From contig CAMTGL010000002.1 in assembly GCA_947071955.1 (NCBI GenBank), positions 1 to 35,049 of the forward strand: a stretch of DNA of 35,049 nucleotides, written 5' to 3'. The DNA is from an uncultured Plesiomonas sp. (lineage in GTDB: Bacteria > Pseudomonadota > Gammaproteobacteria > Enterobacterales > CAMTGL01). The notes beneath the pieces are model-generated. The model saw only the letters and a list, made by a program, of their open reading frames with translations, had not been told where the DNA came from and made no database searches. Made by a program: the position numbers and the translations under genes. Of this stretch, positions 1 to 8,136 are shown in pieces (position 1 is the first letter of the stretch; the number at the start of each line of letters is the position of its first letter).

Positions 1-56
1 GCATTGGCTGAGGTAAAGTCACCCCCTTTTGCCGCGTACTCTCGGGGATTTTACAG

Positions 57-1409
57 ATGTATATCGGATTTGATTACGGCACGGCCAACTGTTCTGTCGG
101 CCACATGACCGCTCACGGGCCACAACTGCTGACCTTAGAGCAAGACTCGCCTTACCTTCCATCAATGATCTGTGCCCCAACCCGTGAGGCCGTCAGCGAA
201 TACCTGCACCGCCACTGGCAACTGCCGACTACCGATAAAGCCAGCCAGCAACTGCTGCGCACCGCGATGAACAGCAACCGTGATGAAGATATCCAGGTCA
301 GCACCGATTGCCTGCGCTTTGGTTTGCACGCGTTGCAACACTATATGCAAGAGCCAGATGAAGTCTATTTTGTAAAATCACCCAAATCATTTTTAGGCGC
401 AAACGGGCTAAAAAGCCTACAAATTGCTCTGTTTGAAGATTTGGTTTGCGGCATGATGCACCACATCAAACGGCAAGCCGAGCATCAGCTCAACAATACC
501 ATTACCCAAACGGTGATCGGCCGCCCGATTAACTTTCAGGGTACTGGGGGCGAAGAGGCCAATCGGCAGGCACAGGGGATCTTGCTGCGTGCCGCGCAAC
601 GCGCCGGATTTGAGAATATCGAATTTCAATTCGAGCCGGTAGCCGCGGGGCTTGATTTTGAGGCGACCTTGCAAAAAGAGCAAGTGGTACTGGTTGTTGA
701 TATCGGCGGGGGGACAACAGACTGCTCACTGCTGCTGATGGGCCCGCAGTGGCACGCGCAAACTGATCGCCAGCACAGCCTACTCGGGCACAGCGGGTGT
801 CGAGTTGGCGGCAATGATCTGGATATCGCCCTGACCTTTCATCAGCTGATGCCACTGCTGGGTATGGGAGGCAACACCGAAAAAGGCACGGCTCTGCCGA
901 CACTGCCATATTGGAATGCCATCGCCATTAATAATGTTCCCGCACAGGCTGATTTCTACGGCAGTGCCAACGGTAAAGTGCTGCAAGCACTGCTGCGTGA
1001 CGCGGCAGACCCGATTACCTTTGCCCGTCTGGTCAAAGTGTACCGCCAGCGGCTGGGTTATCGTTTAGTTCGGGCGGCAGAAGAGAGTAAAATTGCGCTT
1101 TCCCAGCAAGCACAAACTGCGCTTGATCTGAGTTTTATCAGCACAGGCTTGCAGCATCAGATAACCGAAACCGCGCTGGCACAGGCCATTGAGCAGCCAC
1201 TGCAAAAAATTCAGGCGCTGGTTTCAGAAGCCTTGGCCTCCAGCAATCGCCAGCCGGATGTTATCTACATCACCGGTGGCAGCGCCCGATCACCGCTGTT
1301 GCGCCATGCGCTACAACAGCAATTACCGGGGATCCCGCTGGTCGGTGGCGATGATTTTGGCTCTGTTACCGCAGGTCTAACCCGCTGGGCTGACATTTTG
1401 TTTCGTTAA
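57..1409 (+). CDS. yegD: Hsp70-family (DnaK-like) chaperone YegD
   Basis: 450 aa ORF; MYIGFDYGTANCSV start, VVDIGGGTTDCSLLLMGPQW phosphate-binding motif and YITGGSARSPLL match remembered E. coli YegD very closely. Confidence 0.95.
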   Translation: MYIGFDYGTANCSVGHMTAHGPQLLTLEQDSPYLPSMICAPTREAVSEYLHRHWQLPTTDKASQQLLRTAMNSNRDEDIQVSTDCLRFGLHALQHYMQEPDEVYFVKSPKSFLGANGLKSLQIALFEDLVCGMMHHIKRQAEHQLNNTITQTVIGRPINFQGTGGEEANRQAQGILLRAAQRAGFENIEFQFEPVAAGLDFEATLQKEQVVLVVDIGGGTTDCSLLLMGPQWHAQTDRQHSLLGHSGCRVGGNDLDIALTFHQLMPLLGMGGNTEKGTALPTLPYWNAIAINNVPAQADFYGSANGKVLQALLRDAADPITFARLVKVYRQRLGYRLVRAAEESKIALSQQAQTALDLSFISTGLQHQITETALAQAIEQPLQKIQALVSEALASSNRQPDVIYITGGSARSPLLRHALQQQLPGIPLVGGDDFGSVTAGLTRWADILFR

Positions 1410-1442
1410 TAAGCCCTCATCTTCACGGCAAAAAGCTACCCA

Positions 1443-1492
1443 GAAGCCCTGTTTCAGGTAAAATCAGGGCTTCAATCAGGTTTTATCCTGAT
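1443..1492 (+). repeat. Two tandem hairpins between yegD and mdtD-like gene (GAAGCCCTG-n13-CAGGGCTTC, then ATCAGG-TTTTAT-CCTGAT)
   Basis: Perfect 9-bp inverted repeat at 1443-1451/1465-1473 and perfect 6-bp inverted repeat at 1475-1480/1487-1492. Confidence 0.6.
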
Positions 1493-1521
1493 GGGTACAT
1501 GTGACAATTGAGGTTTACCGC

Positions 1522-2922
1522 ATGACACCGCCACGCAGTATGGCCGGTCTGCCATGGATTGCCGCCATGGCGCTTTTCATGCAGACACTGGATGCCACCA
1601 TCTTAAACACCGCGCTGCCCGCTATGGCCGCCAGTCTGCAACGCTCACCGATTGCCATGCAATCGGCCATCATCAGTTACACCCTGACCGTGGCACTGCT
1701 GATCCCTATCAGCGGTTGGATGGCCGATCGGTTCGGCACCAAACGGGTTTTTCTAACTGCCGTTTCACTGTTTATTCTCGGCTCACTGAGCTGCGCTATG
1801 TCAGGCAATTTGGGCATGCTGATAGGCTCACGCATTTTGCAAGGTGTTGGCGGCGCAATGATGATGCCAGTTGCCCGCTTAGCGCTGATCCGCGCTTATC
1901 CGCGTGAACAACTGCTGCCAGTACTGAACTTTGTCACCATGCCGGGGCTCGTTGGGCCAGTGCTTGGCCCGTTACTCGGCGGATGGCTGGTGACCTATAC
2001 CTCATGGCACTGGATTTTTCTGATCAACTTGCCCATTGGTCTGCTTGGTCTTTGGTATGCAAAACGCTGTATGCCGGATATCCGCATGCCGACACACCGT
2101 TTAGACTGGCGTGGATTTCTCTTTTTCGGGCTGGGGCTGGTGTTGATCACGCTGGGCATGGAGCTATTTGGCGAGCACTCACTCGGGCGCGGTATTGCGT
2201 ATGCCACCTTGGGAAGCGGTATATTACTGCTGCTCAGTTATGGCTGGCACGCAACCCACTACCCCAACCCGTTGATTGATCTGAAACTGTTTCGAATCCG
2301 TACATTCAGTATCGGTATTGCCGGCAATATGTTTTCACGTCTAGGTACCGGTGGTATACCGTTTTTATTACCGCTGATGTTACAAGTCGGGCTCGGTTAC
2401 AGTGCTGAAATCTCCGGCTGGATGATGGCTCCGATTGCAGTAGCGGCTATTTTATCCAAACCCTTTATCACCCAACTGCTAAAACGGCTCAGTTACCGCA
2501 CCACGCTGCTACTCACCACCGTACTCACCGCCGCCTGTATCGCCGGATTTGGTCTTTATCGCGCAACTTACCCTATCTGGGTGCTGATCCCGCTGCTGCT
2601 GATGTTTGGTATGCTGATGTCGATACAACTGACCTCAATGAACACCCTCGCACTCAGTGGGTTGTCTGAACACAATGCCAGTGGGGGTAATGCAGTACTG
2701 AGCGTGGCGCAACAACTGGCAATAAGTTTTGGGATAGCCGGCAGTGCCTCAATATTGAGTCTGTATAAAGAGCAAGGGTTCACTCTGAATCTGGCGTTTC
2801 ACCACACTTTCCTGACTGTTGCGGGGATCACCTTGTTATCTGGCGTGATTTTTATGCTGATGAAGCCGCATGACGGGGCCAATATGCATGCCCCTAAAAG
2901 CAATCCGTTGGTAGATGAGTAG
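1522..2922 (+). CDS. mdtD: MFS multidrug transporter, DHA2 family, MdtD-like
   Basis: Multi-TM MFS protein with [41 protein letters not shown] and [12 protein letters not shown] motifs. The ORF track starts at GTG 1501, but GAGG at 1510-1513 sits 8 nt before ATG 1522, so 1522 is the better start. Confidence 0.85.
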   Translation: MTPPRSMAGLPWIAAMALFMQTLDATILNTALPAMAASLQRSPIAMQSAIISYTLTVALLIPISGWMADRFGTKRVFLTAVSLFILGSLSCAMSGNLGMLIGSRILQGVGGAMMMPVARLALIRAYPREQLLPVLNFVTMPGLVGPVLGPLLGGWLVTYTSWHWIFLINLPIGLLGLWYAKRCMPDIRMPTHRLDWRGFLFFGLGLVLITLGMELFGEHSLGRGIAYATLGSGILLLLSYGWHATHYPNPLIDLKLFRIRTFSIGIAGNMFSRLGTGGIPFLLPLMLQVGLGYSAEISGWMMAPIAVAAILSKPFITQLLKRLSYRTTLLLTTVLTAACIAGFGLYRATYPIWVLIPLLLMFGMLMSIQLTSMNTLALSGLSEHNASGGNAVLSVAQQLAISFGIAGSASILSLYKEQGFTLNLAFHHTFLTVAGITLLSGVIFMLMKPHDGANMHAPKSNPLVDE

Positions 2923-2930
2923 CACATAGC

Positions 2931-2956
2931 AGTAGAGCGGCTAAAGCCGCTCTACT
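2931..2956. terminator. Bidirectional rho-independent-like terminator between convergent mdtD and bcsG
   Basis: Perfect 12-bp inverted repeat AGTAGAGCGGCT-AA-AGCCGCTCTACT in a convergent intergenic gap. Confidence 0.7.
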
Positions 2957-2993
2957 CAGTTAATCGGATGACCTAACTCTCCGGTGAAACAGA

Positions 2994-4706
2994 CTATTGT
3001 GCGGATGTTGCCGGATATGGCAGCCAGCTCTTCATATCCAAACTCAGATACTCTTTATTGTTGTAGCGCAGCATCACGCTGCCCTCATTGGCTGCCACCA
3101 CTGGGGTAGTTTCTGGTAGCGCATTAACCATAGCGGCGAGATCAACATTATCCCGTGAGTACGCCTCGCTACCGACCATACTGGCCACCAATTGGGAGAT
3201 CGCCAGATAGCTGCTTGGCTTGGTAATGTGCATCGGATGCTCTGCCAGCACCGATTTAGCATTGATAAACTTCACCCCCACCGGCACATGCACAATCGAA
3301 GGGCTTGGGATCTCGCGCATCCCCGAGATCTGCATCATATCGCCCTTTAGTGCAGCACCGTGCTCCGGCACAATCACCACCATCACCGGACGACCCGATT
3401 TCTCAAGCTGCTGTAAAAAGGCATTCAGATCATCAAACAGTGTCCGCAAGCTCTGCTTGTAATCTGCACGGGCAGTTTTCCCCGTTTGGGCATTGATCAT
3501 CCGATTGCCATCATGCAGGCTGATCGTGTTGTAATACAGTGCTTCGCGCGCAGAGCCTGACTTGATGCGGTTTTTCCACCAAGTATCTAGCACCGAAATA
3601 TCACGGTAGATAGGTGAGCCATCAAACGAAGTCATCGCCGGTGTTAAACCGGTAAATGGCATTGGTGTAGTCTGTAAATTCCCTAGCGTCCGCGCTTCCT
3701 GAACAAAATCACCAAAATGGCCATCATGGTTCATTGCCCATGATTCGTTAAAGCCAATTTTCTTCAGGTTCTCAAACAGATAACACTGCGGATCAGCCGG
3801 TTTAAACAGACCGGCATTTGACTCCTGTCCGCAACTGGCACGCAGTAAGCGGATCATCGCCGGACCACTGTACGTTGAGGCTGAGTTAAACTCATCAAAC
3901 ACCACATCCATCGAGTTCCACAGCGGGTGATCACGCAGCCCAACCGTCTCCATATCTGACCAACTCAATGAACAAATATTGAGGATCAACACATCAAACG
4001 GTGTATTTTCCGACGGGATAGGTGAGAAGGTGGTTACTTGCTGGCTCTGCTGTTGATAAAACGCCGCCAACGCACTGTTTAGCACCTGATCATCCGGTAC
4101 ACTGGCCAGTTGTGGCTGTGGTGCAGCAGCAGAGTCAGCACTTCCGGTCTCGCCACCACCGTTTGCCATGACTCCCGACCGCAATGCGGTCTGCGGAACC
4201 CTGCGATCATCAGCCACTGTTTCAGCAGGGCGGTTGATTAACGTCGGTAAATAAGGGCTTGCTGCAACATACAGCAGATAGGCAAAAATCAGGGCTGAAA
4301 AACGGATGAACTGGCTCAAAAACAGGTAACTGAGCAAAATAACTAACCCGATGGCTAGCCAGTTCCAGTTGATAAAGCGGCCCGCTAGCTCCAGCATATA
4401 ATCAGCAGAAAATGACTCCACCGCCGATGACTGGGCAATCAAACGGCTAAACGGCGGCAACCATGAATCATAGTAATACAACGCTACACCTGCCGGAATC
4501 GCCAGCAGATGCCGCAATCGATGTAACCAAACCGGAGGCAGCGGGAAAAGTAAAAACGCCGCCAGCGCCAGATTGTACAGCGGGTGAAAATTGATCAGAC
4601 CAAATCCGAATAGTGCAAATTTGGTGATAAAGTAGAAATTCCACAGACCCAAGCCGCGCCAGTGGCGTAAAGCAGCAGGTAACGGCGATAGCGTCACGTC
4701 ATTCAT
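2994..4706 (-). CDS. bcsG: Cellulose phosphoethanolamine transferase BcsG (alkaline-phosphatase-like fold)
   Basis: 570 aa; N-terminal TM segments, FDVLILNICSLSWSDM, SGPAMIRLLRASCGQ and VPEHGAAL motifs; located in bcsEFG. Confidence 0.93.
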   Translation of the reverse strand: MNDVTLSPLPAALRHWRGLGLWNFYFITKFALFGFGLINFHPLYNLALAAFLLFPLPPVWLHRLRHLLAIPAGVALYYYDSWLPPFSRLIAQSSAVESFSADYMLELAGRFINWNWLAIGLVILLSYLFLSQFIRFSALIFAYLLYVAASPYLPTLINRPAETVADDRRVPQTALRSGVMANGGGETGSADSAAAPQPQLASVPDDQVLNSALAAFYQQQSQQVTTFSPIPSENTPFDVLILNICSLSWSDMETVGLRDHPLWNSMDVVFDEFNSASTYSGPAMIRLLRASCGQESNAGLFKPADPQCYLFENLKKIGFNESWAMNHDGHFGDFVQEARTLGNLQTTPMPFTGLTPAMTSFDGSPIYRDISVLDTWWKNRIKSGSAREALYYNTISLHDGNRMINAQTGKTARADYKQSLRTLFDDLNAFLQQLEKSGRPVMVVIVPEHGAALKGDMMQISGMREIPSPSIVHVPVGVKFINAKSVLAEHPMHITKPSSYLAISQLVASMVGSEAYSRDNVDLAAMVNALPETTPVVAANEGSVMLRYNNKEYLSLDMKSWLPYPATSAQ

Positions 4707-4791
4707 ACTAATCCCTTATTGTGCATTTTATTGGTCATGATCGGCCTATTACCTTGTTGATTACCTTACGCGGTGTGGTGGTTGTTTCTTA

Positions 4792-5118
4792 TTATTTTGG
4801 CTGATTTTCCTGTGGGGTAGCCCCCTTTTTCTCAGCCATTTTTTTCTGGGTATCGGATTTTTTTTGATCTGATTTTTGCTGCACTTGTTTTTGTGCGCCC
4901 TGTTTTTGTGCGCCTTGCTTTTGAGAAAACTCAGCTACTCGCTCTATTTTACCCAGAGATACCCGCATAATGCGTTTTTGATAGCGCGGGCGGATAAGTG
5001 CACGCAACACTATCTTTTTTCCCCAGACAAAAATTGGGCGGGTATAAAACCCTATCAGACCCGCAATAACGGCTGTGATCAACACAACCTGACCGAACGA
5101 TTGTAAATCCATCATCAC
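4792..5118 (-). CDS. bcsF: Cellulose biosynthesis membrane protein BcsF with Lys/Gln-rich C-terminal extension
   Basis: Small protein with one N-terminal TM helix and basic segment (RALIRPRYQKR) between bcsE and bcsG; ATGA overlap with bcsE stop. About 108 aa versus a remembered ~63 aa for E. coli BcsF. Confidence 0.8.
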   Translation of the reverse strand: MMMDLQSFGQVVLITAVIAGLIGFYTRPIFVWGKKIVLRALIRPRYQKRIMRVSLGKIERVAEFSQKQGAQKQGAQKQVQQKSDQKKSDTQKKMAEKKGATPQENQPK

Positions 5119-6683
5119 ACCTTCAACGGCAGCACAGTAGGTGTCACGCCAGCATGACGGCGCTCCAGTGAAGCGATATCCACTTTTTGTTGTTCTTGGA
5201 TCTGGGTATCCCGCACTCCCAGTTGTGCCAGTAGATCATCAGTATAATCTTTTGGCTCAGGCAGCCATGACAGCCGTTTTAACTCAGTTTGCAGTGCATC
5301 CTGCCCGTTAATTACTTGTGATTCCGTAAACAGTGTATTGATGGGGAGATGAAACGTATTTTGCAGCGCCCGATCAGCATCATTTGGCCGACAGGCAAAA
5401 AAGAACACATAAATCTGATCATCCGCTACGGTGATCACATCACCTTGGCGGCGCATTTCGCACTGTGCCAGTATATCAACCAGCCCCAGACTTGGTGCAG
5501 GCTGTAAGATAATCAATAATCCGCGCGTTTCGGCGGTTAAGCTGCGATCAATTTCATCTTGCAGTAACGGGTAAAAATCACGCGCCGGAATGTAACCTTT
5601 CAGATGCAGAGGCTGTGAAGAGGCGAGCAGACTATCAATGCTCGGGCGCAGCATATGCGGAAAAATCACCCCCTGCACCATTTGCAGCAGGCCGATAAAA
5701 CGTGACACATGGCAAGAGAACGGCATCACCATATTCGCCCCTGCCGACAAAAATAGACTGTCATCGAGATTACGCAGACAGTTTGCCGTTTCACGCACCA
5801 CAATTTTTAATCGCGCGCCGCGTTCACTACGTAGCTGATAAATCTCGCGCGCAAGACTGTCAGTTTGCGCCGTTTCGGTGATTGCAAAAATCACAGTGGC
5901 ATTCACAGCCTGTCGTGCAGCGGCTAGCAATGTCGGTTTATCAACAAACAATTTCCAGTGGCGGGAAGGAGCTATCGTTCCGGCTAACACACTCTGTATA
6001 GCTAAAATTTGATCTTCATCGGCCAGTGAGCCAAGCACCAGATCATTTTCAGATGTATGCAACGCCAATCGGTTTTGCTGAACCGAGAGTTTCACGCTCA
6101 CACCGGCCGATACACCCAGCGCATTGCGCCAATATGCTAAATCATACTCAATTAACTCAGCTTGACGGCTCAGGTGTACACAACCGGCTAACCACGGATT
6201 ACACTGATTCAACCCCTGTCGCTGTTGCTGAACATTTGCCCCGACGCCTACCACCAGCACGGTCAGCGCTTTATCTTCCGCCCAGCGCGAAAGCGCCTGC
6301 ACATCTTTTTGTAATCGTGCCGCTTCACTGCTCTCTAAGGCTGCTGCCTGATACTGCACAATAATAATGTCTAGCCGCTTGAGCCCAAACCAGCGCATTT
6401 CATCCGGTAAACGGCTCAGCCATTTCCCCTGACTATCTTGTTCCAACTGGAATATATCACCAACAAGCTGCTCATTTTTCAACACCGGCTGATACGGCTC
6501 TCCGAGCGGCAACGCGGTGGAAAAATAGTAGCGAGTATTGGGCTCAAAACGCTGTAAAAACGTGACAATTAACAGCTCGGCAATGGGGGGGTGATCGGCC
6601 GTCACCCAATACACTCCACCTTCACGCAGTTCAGTGAAGCTGGTAGGTAACCCATCAATCGCTAATTGGAACGTATCATTCAT
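5115..6683 (-). CDS. bcsE: c-di-GMP-binding cellulose synthesis regulator BcsE
   Basis: 522 aa; first gene of bcsEFG, divergent from bcsR; degenerate GGDEF-like region with RxxD (RNLD) in CLRNLDDSLFLSAGANMVMP. Confidence 0.9.
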   Translation of the reverse strand: MNDTFQLAIDGLPTSFTELREGGVYWVTADHPPIAELLIVTFLQRFEPNTRYYFSTALPLGEPYQPVLKNEQLVGDIFQLEQDSQGKWLSRLPDEMRWFGLKRLDIIIVQYQAAALESSEAARLQKDVQALSRWAEDKALTVLVVGVGANVQQQRQGLNQCNPWLAGCVHLSRQAELIEYDLAYWRNALGVSAGVSVKLSVQQNRLALHTSENDLVLGSLADEDQILAIQSVLAGTIAPSRHWKLFVDKPTLLAAARQAVNATVIFAITETAQTDSLAREIYQLRSERGARLKIVVRETANCLRNLDDSLFLSAGANMVMPFSCHVSRFIGLLQMVQGVIFPHMLRPSIDSLLASSQPLHLKGYIPARDFYPLLQDEIDRSLTAETRGLLIILQPAPSLGLVDILAQCEMRRQGDVITVADDQIYVFFFACRPNDADRALQNTFHLPINTLFTESQVINGQDALQTELKRLSWLPEPKDYTDDLLAQLGVRDTQIQEQQKVDIASLERRHAGVTPTVLPLKV

Positions 6684-7089
6684 TATATTGAGTTCTCAAT
6701 GCATAGGGCTTATCTACAATACAACCTTATTAAACAATCATTTGTCACAAAAATGGCGTTTAACAAATGAAATATAACTGTGCGTTGTACGCTCATATCA
6801 ATAATAATAAAACACGGTGTTTATTTTTTATTTTTTTGCTAAAAATGCGTTACTTTTAAACATAACACATATGCAAAACAAATAGACTAACAGTTCCATA
6901 AAGTCTACATTTACCTTGGGTTATGTATAATCTGCAACTCAAGTTATTCTTACAATGACGGCATTTAATTAGACCTATTCCAAGCAGCCGTACATTGCCG
7001 ACACACCGTTAACCTATCCTTGTTCCATTCATATGCGGCATTTGGGTGTTGAATTTACAGGAAGTCCGTAAGCATCTGAGGAATGAGTC
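6684..7089. promoter_or_regulatory. AT-rich divergent regulatory region bcsEFG / bcsRQABZC
   Basis: 406-bp gap between divergent operons; AT-rich with several palindromes (6738-6770, 6810-6822) and a TATAAT box at 6926-6931. Confidence 0.75.
6904..6931 (+). promoter_or_regulatory. Putative sigma70 promoter for bcsRQABZC
   Basis: -35 TCTACA (6904-6909), 16-bp spacer, -10 TATAAT (6926-6931); implies a ~150-nt 5' UTR before bcsR. Confidence 0.4.
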
Positions 7090-7284
7090 ATGGGTAAGAT
7101 AACAAAACAATATGTCGTCGGTGATGATGTAGCTAACCTGATCCACTGCTACAGTATGAATCAAATGCAGTACCTTGAAGTAAAAGATATTCAGGCAATC
7201 AAACAAATAACACAGCGCTGGCCACTGCTCGCAGAATCGGTTGATGAAGCGATAACACAGCCATCAACGGTAAAGAAAAGTTAA
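7090..7284 (+). CDS. bcsR: Cellulose biosynthesis regulator BcsR (YhjR family)
   Basis: 64 aa; RWPLLAE motif shared with E. coli BcsR; GAGG RBS upstream; immediately upstream of bcsQ. Confidence 0.85.
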   Translation: MGKITKQYVVGDDVANLIHCYSMNQMQYLEVKDIQAIKQITQRWPLLAESVDEAITQPSTVKKS

Positions 7285-7338
7285 GCATGATGCCAAGATA
7301 AACACCGTCTGTAACTGACCACACAAAGGATATGCGCT

Positions 7339-8136
7339 ATGCCAGTGATTGCTATTCAAGGGATTCGCGGAGGATGCGGTGCAACAACCGTCGCCGCAGG
7401 GCTGGCAGCCGCACTTCAGAGCTTAAACTATCCGGTATTACTGTGGGATTTAAGCCCCAATAACCTGCTTGGCCAACATCTTGGGCTGCCTTTTAGCGAA
7501 CCAACCGGCTGGGCCAATGCGATGACGCAAGAGCAGCCTTGGCATCATGCCGCCTTTACCACCGAACATGCCGGTCTTCAGTTATTGCCTTTTGGCCTTA
7601 TCAATAACATTCAAGCGCTTAATTCACTGCCCGCAGATTGGCTAAGCAAAGCACTCGCTCGCCTAGACCTGCCACGCAACAGCTGGGTGATCCTCGATAC
7701 CCCTTTGTACCCGCATTTTCTCAGCCAACAAGCTGAACAGGCGGCAGATATTTGGCTACAAGTTACCGAAGCCGATCCTGCCTGCCATGCCCTAATGCAA
7801 AGCCGTTTGCCAACTCAGCAAACCAACGAACCACAACCTGATGAACATACAACAAAAAACAATCTACATCAGGATGATGAGCAAAACCCAGCACTGCAAC
7901 GTTACTGGCTGGTTAACCGCTACCATACCGCAACCTTGCTTTCGCGCGATATCTGGCAACTGTGGCACACGACGCTGGGCCAGTGGCTGATCCCCAGTGC
8001 CATTCATCAAGATGAAGCTCTACGTGAGGCGCTAGCAAAAAAGCAGCTGATTACCCGCTCTGCGCCCGGTTCACTGGCTATGCAGGATTTCCTGTCACTG
8101 GCTACTTGGTGTAAAGCACAGCTGGAGCGGTCCTGA
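7339..8136 (+). CDS. bcsQ: MinD/ParA-like ATPase BcsQ
   Basis: MPVIAIQGIRGGCGATTVAAGLAAALQ degenerate P-loop like E. coli BcsQ; IHQDEALREALAKKQ and LATWC near the C-terminus; between bcsR and bcsA. Confidence 0.93.
   Translation: MPVIAIQGIRGGCGATTVAAGLAAALQSLNYPVLLWDLSPNNLLGQHLGLPFSEPTGWANAMTQEQPWHHAAFTTEHAGLQLLPFGLINNIQALNSLPADWLSKALARLDLPRNSWVILDTPLYPHFLSQQAEQAADIWLQVTEADPACHALMQSRLPTQQTNEPQPDEHTTKNNLHQDDEQNPALQRYWLVNRYHTATLLSRDIWQLWHTTLGQWLIPSAIHQDEALREALAKKQLITRSAPGSLAMQDFLSLATWCKAQLERS

Noticed and set aside
529-909. 126 aa minus-strand ORF inside yegD
   Set aside because: Antisense shadow ORF with Arg/Ala/Pro-rich composition and no RBS or family motif.
7009-7206. 65 aa minus-strand ORF overlapping bcsR and its leader
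   Set aside because: Antisense to bcsR, which has family motif support (RWPLLAE) and an RBS; no evidence the reverse ORF is coding.
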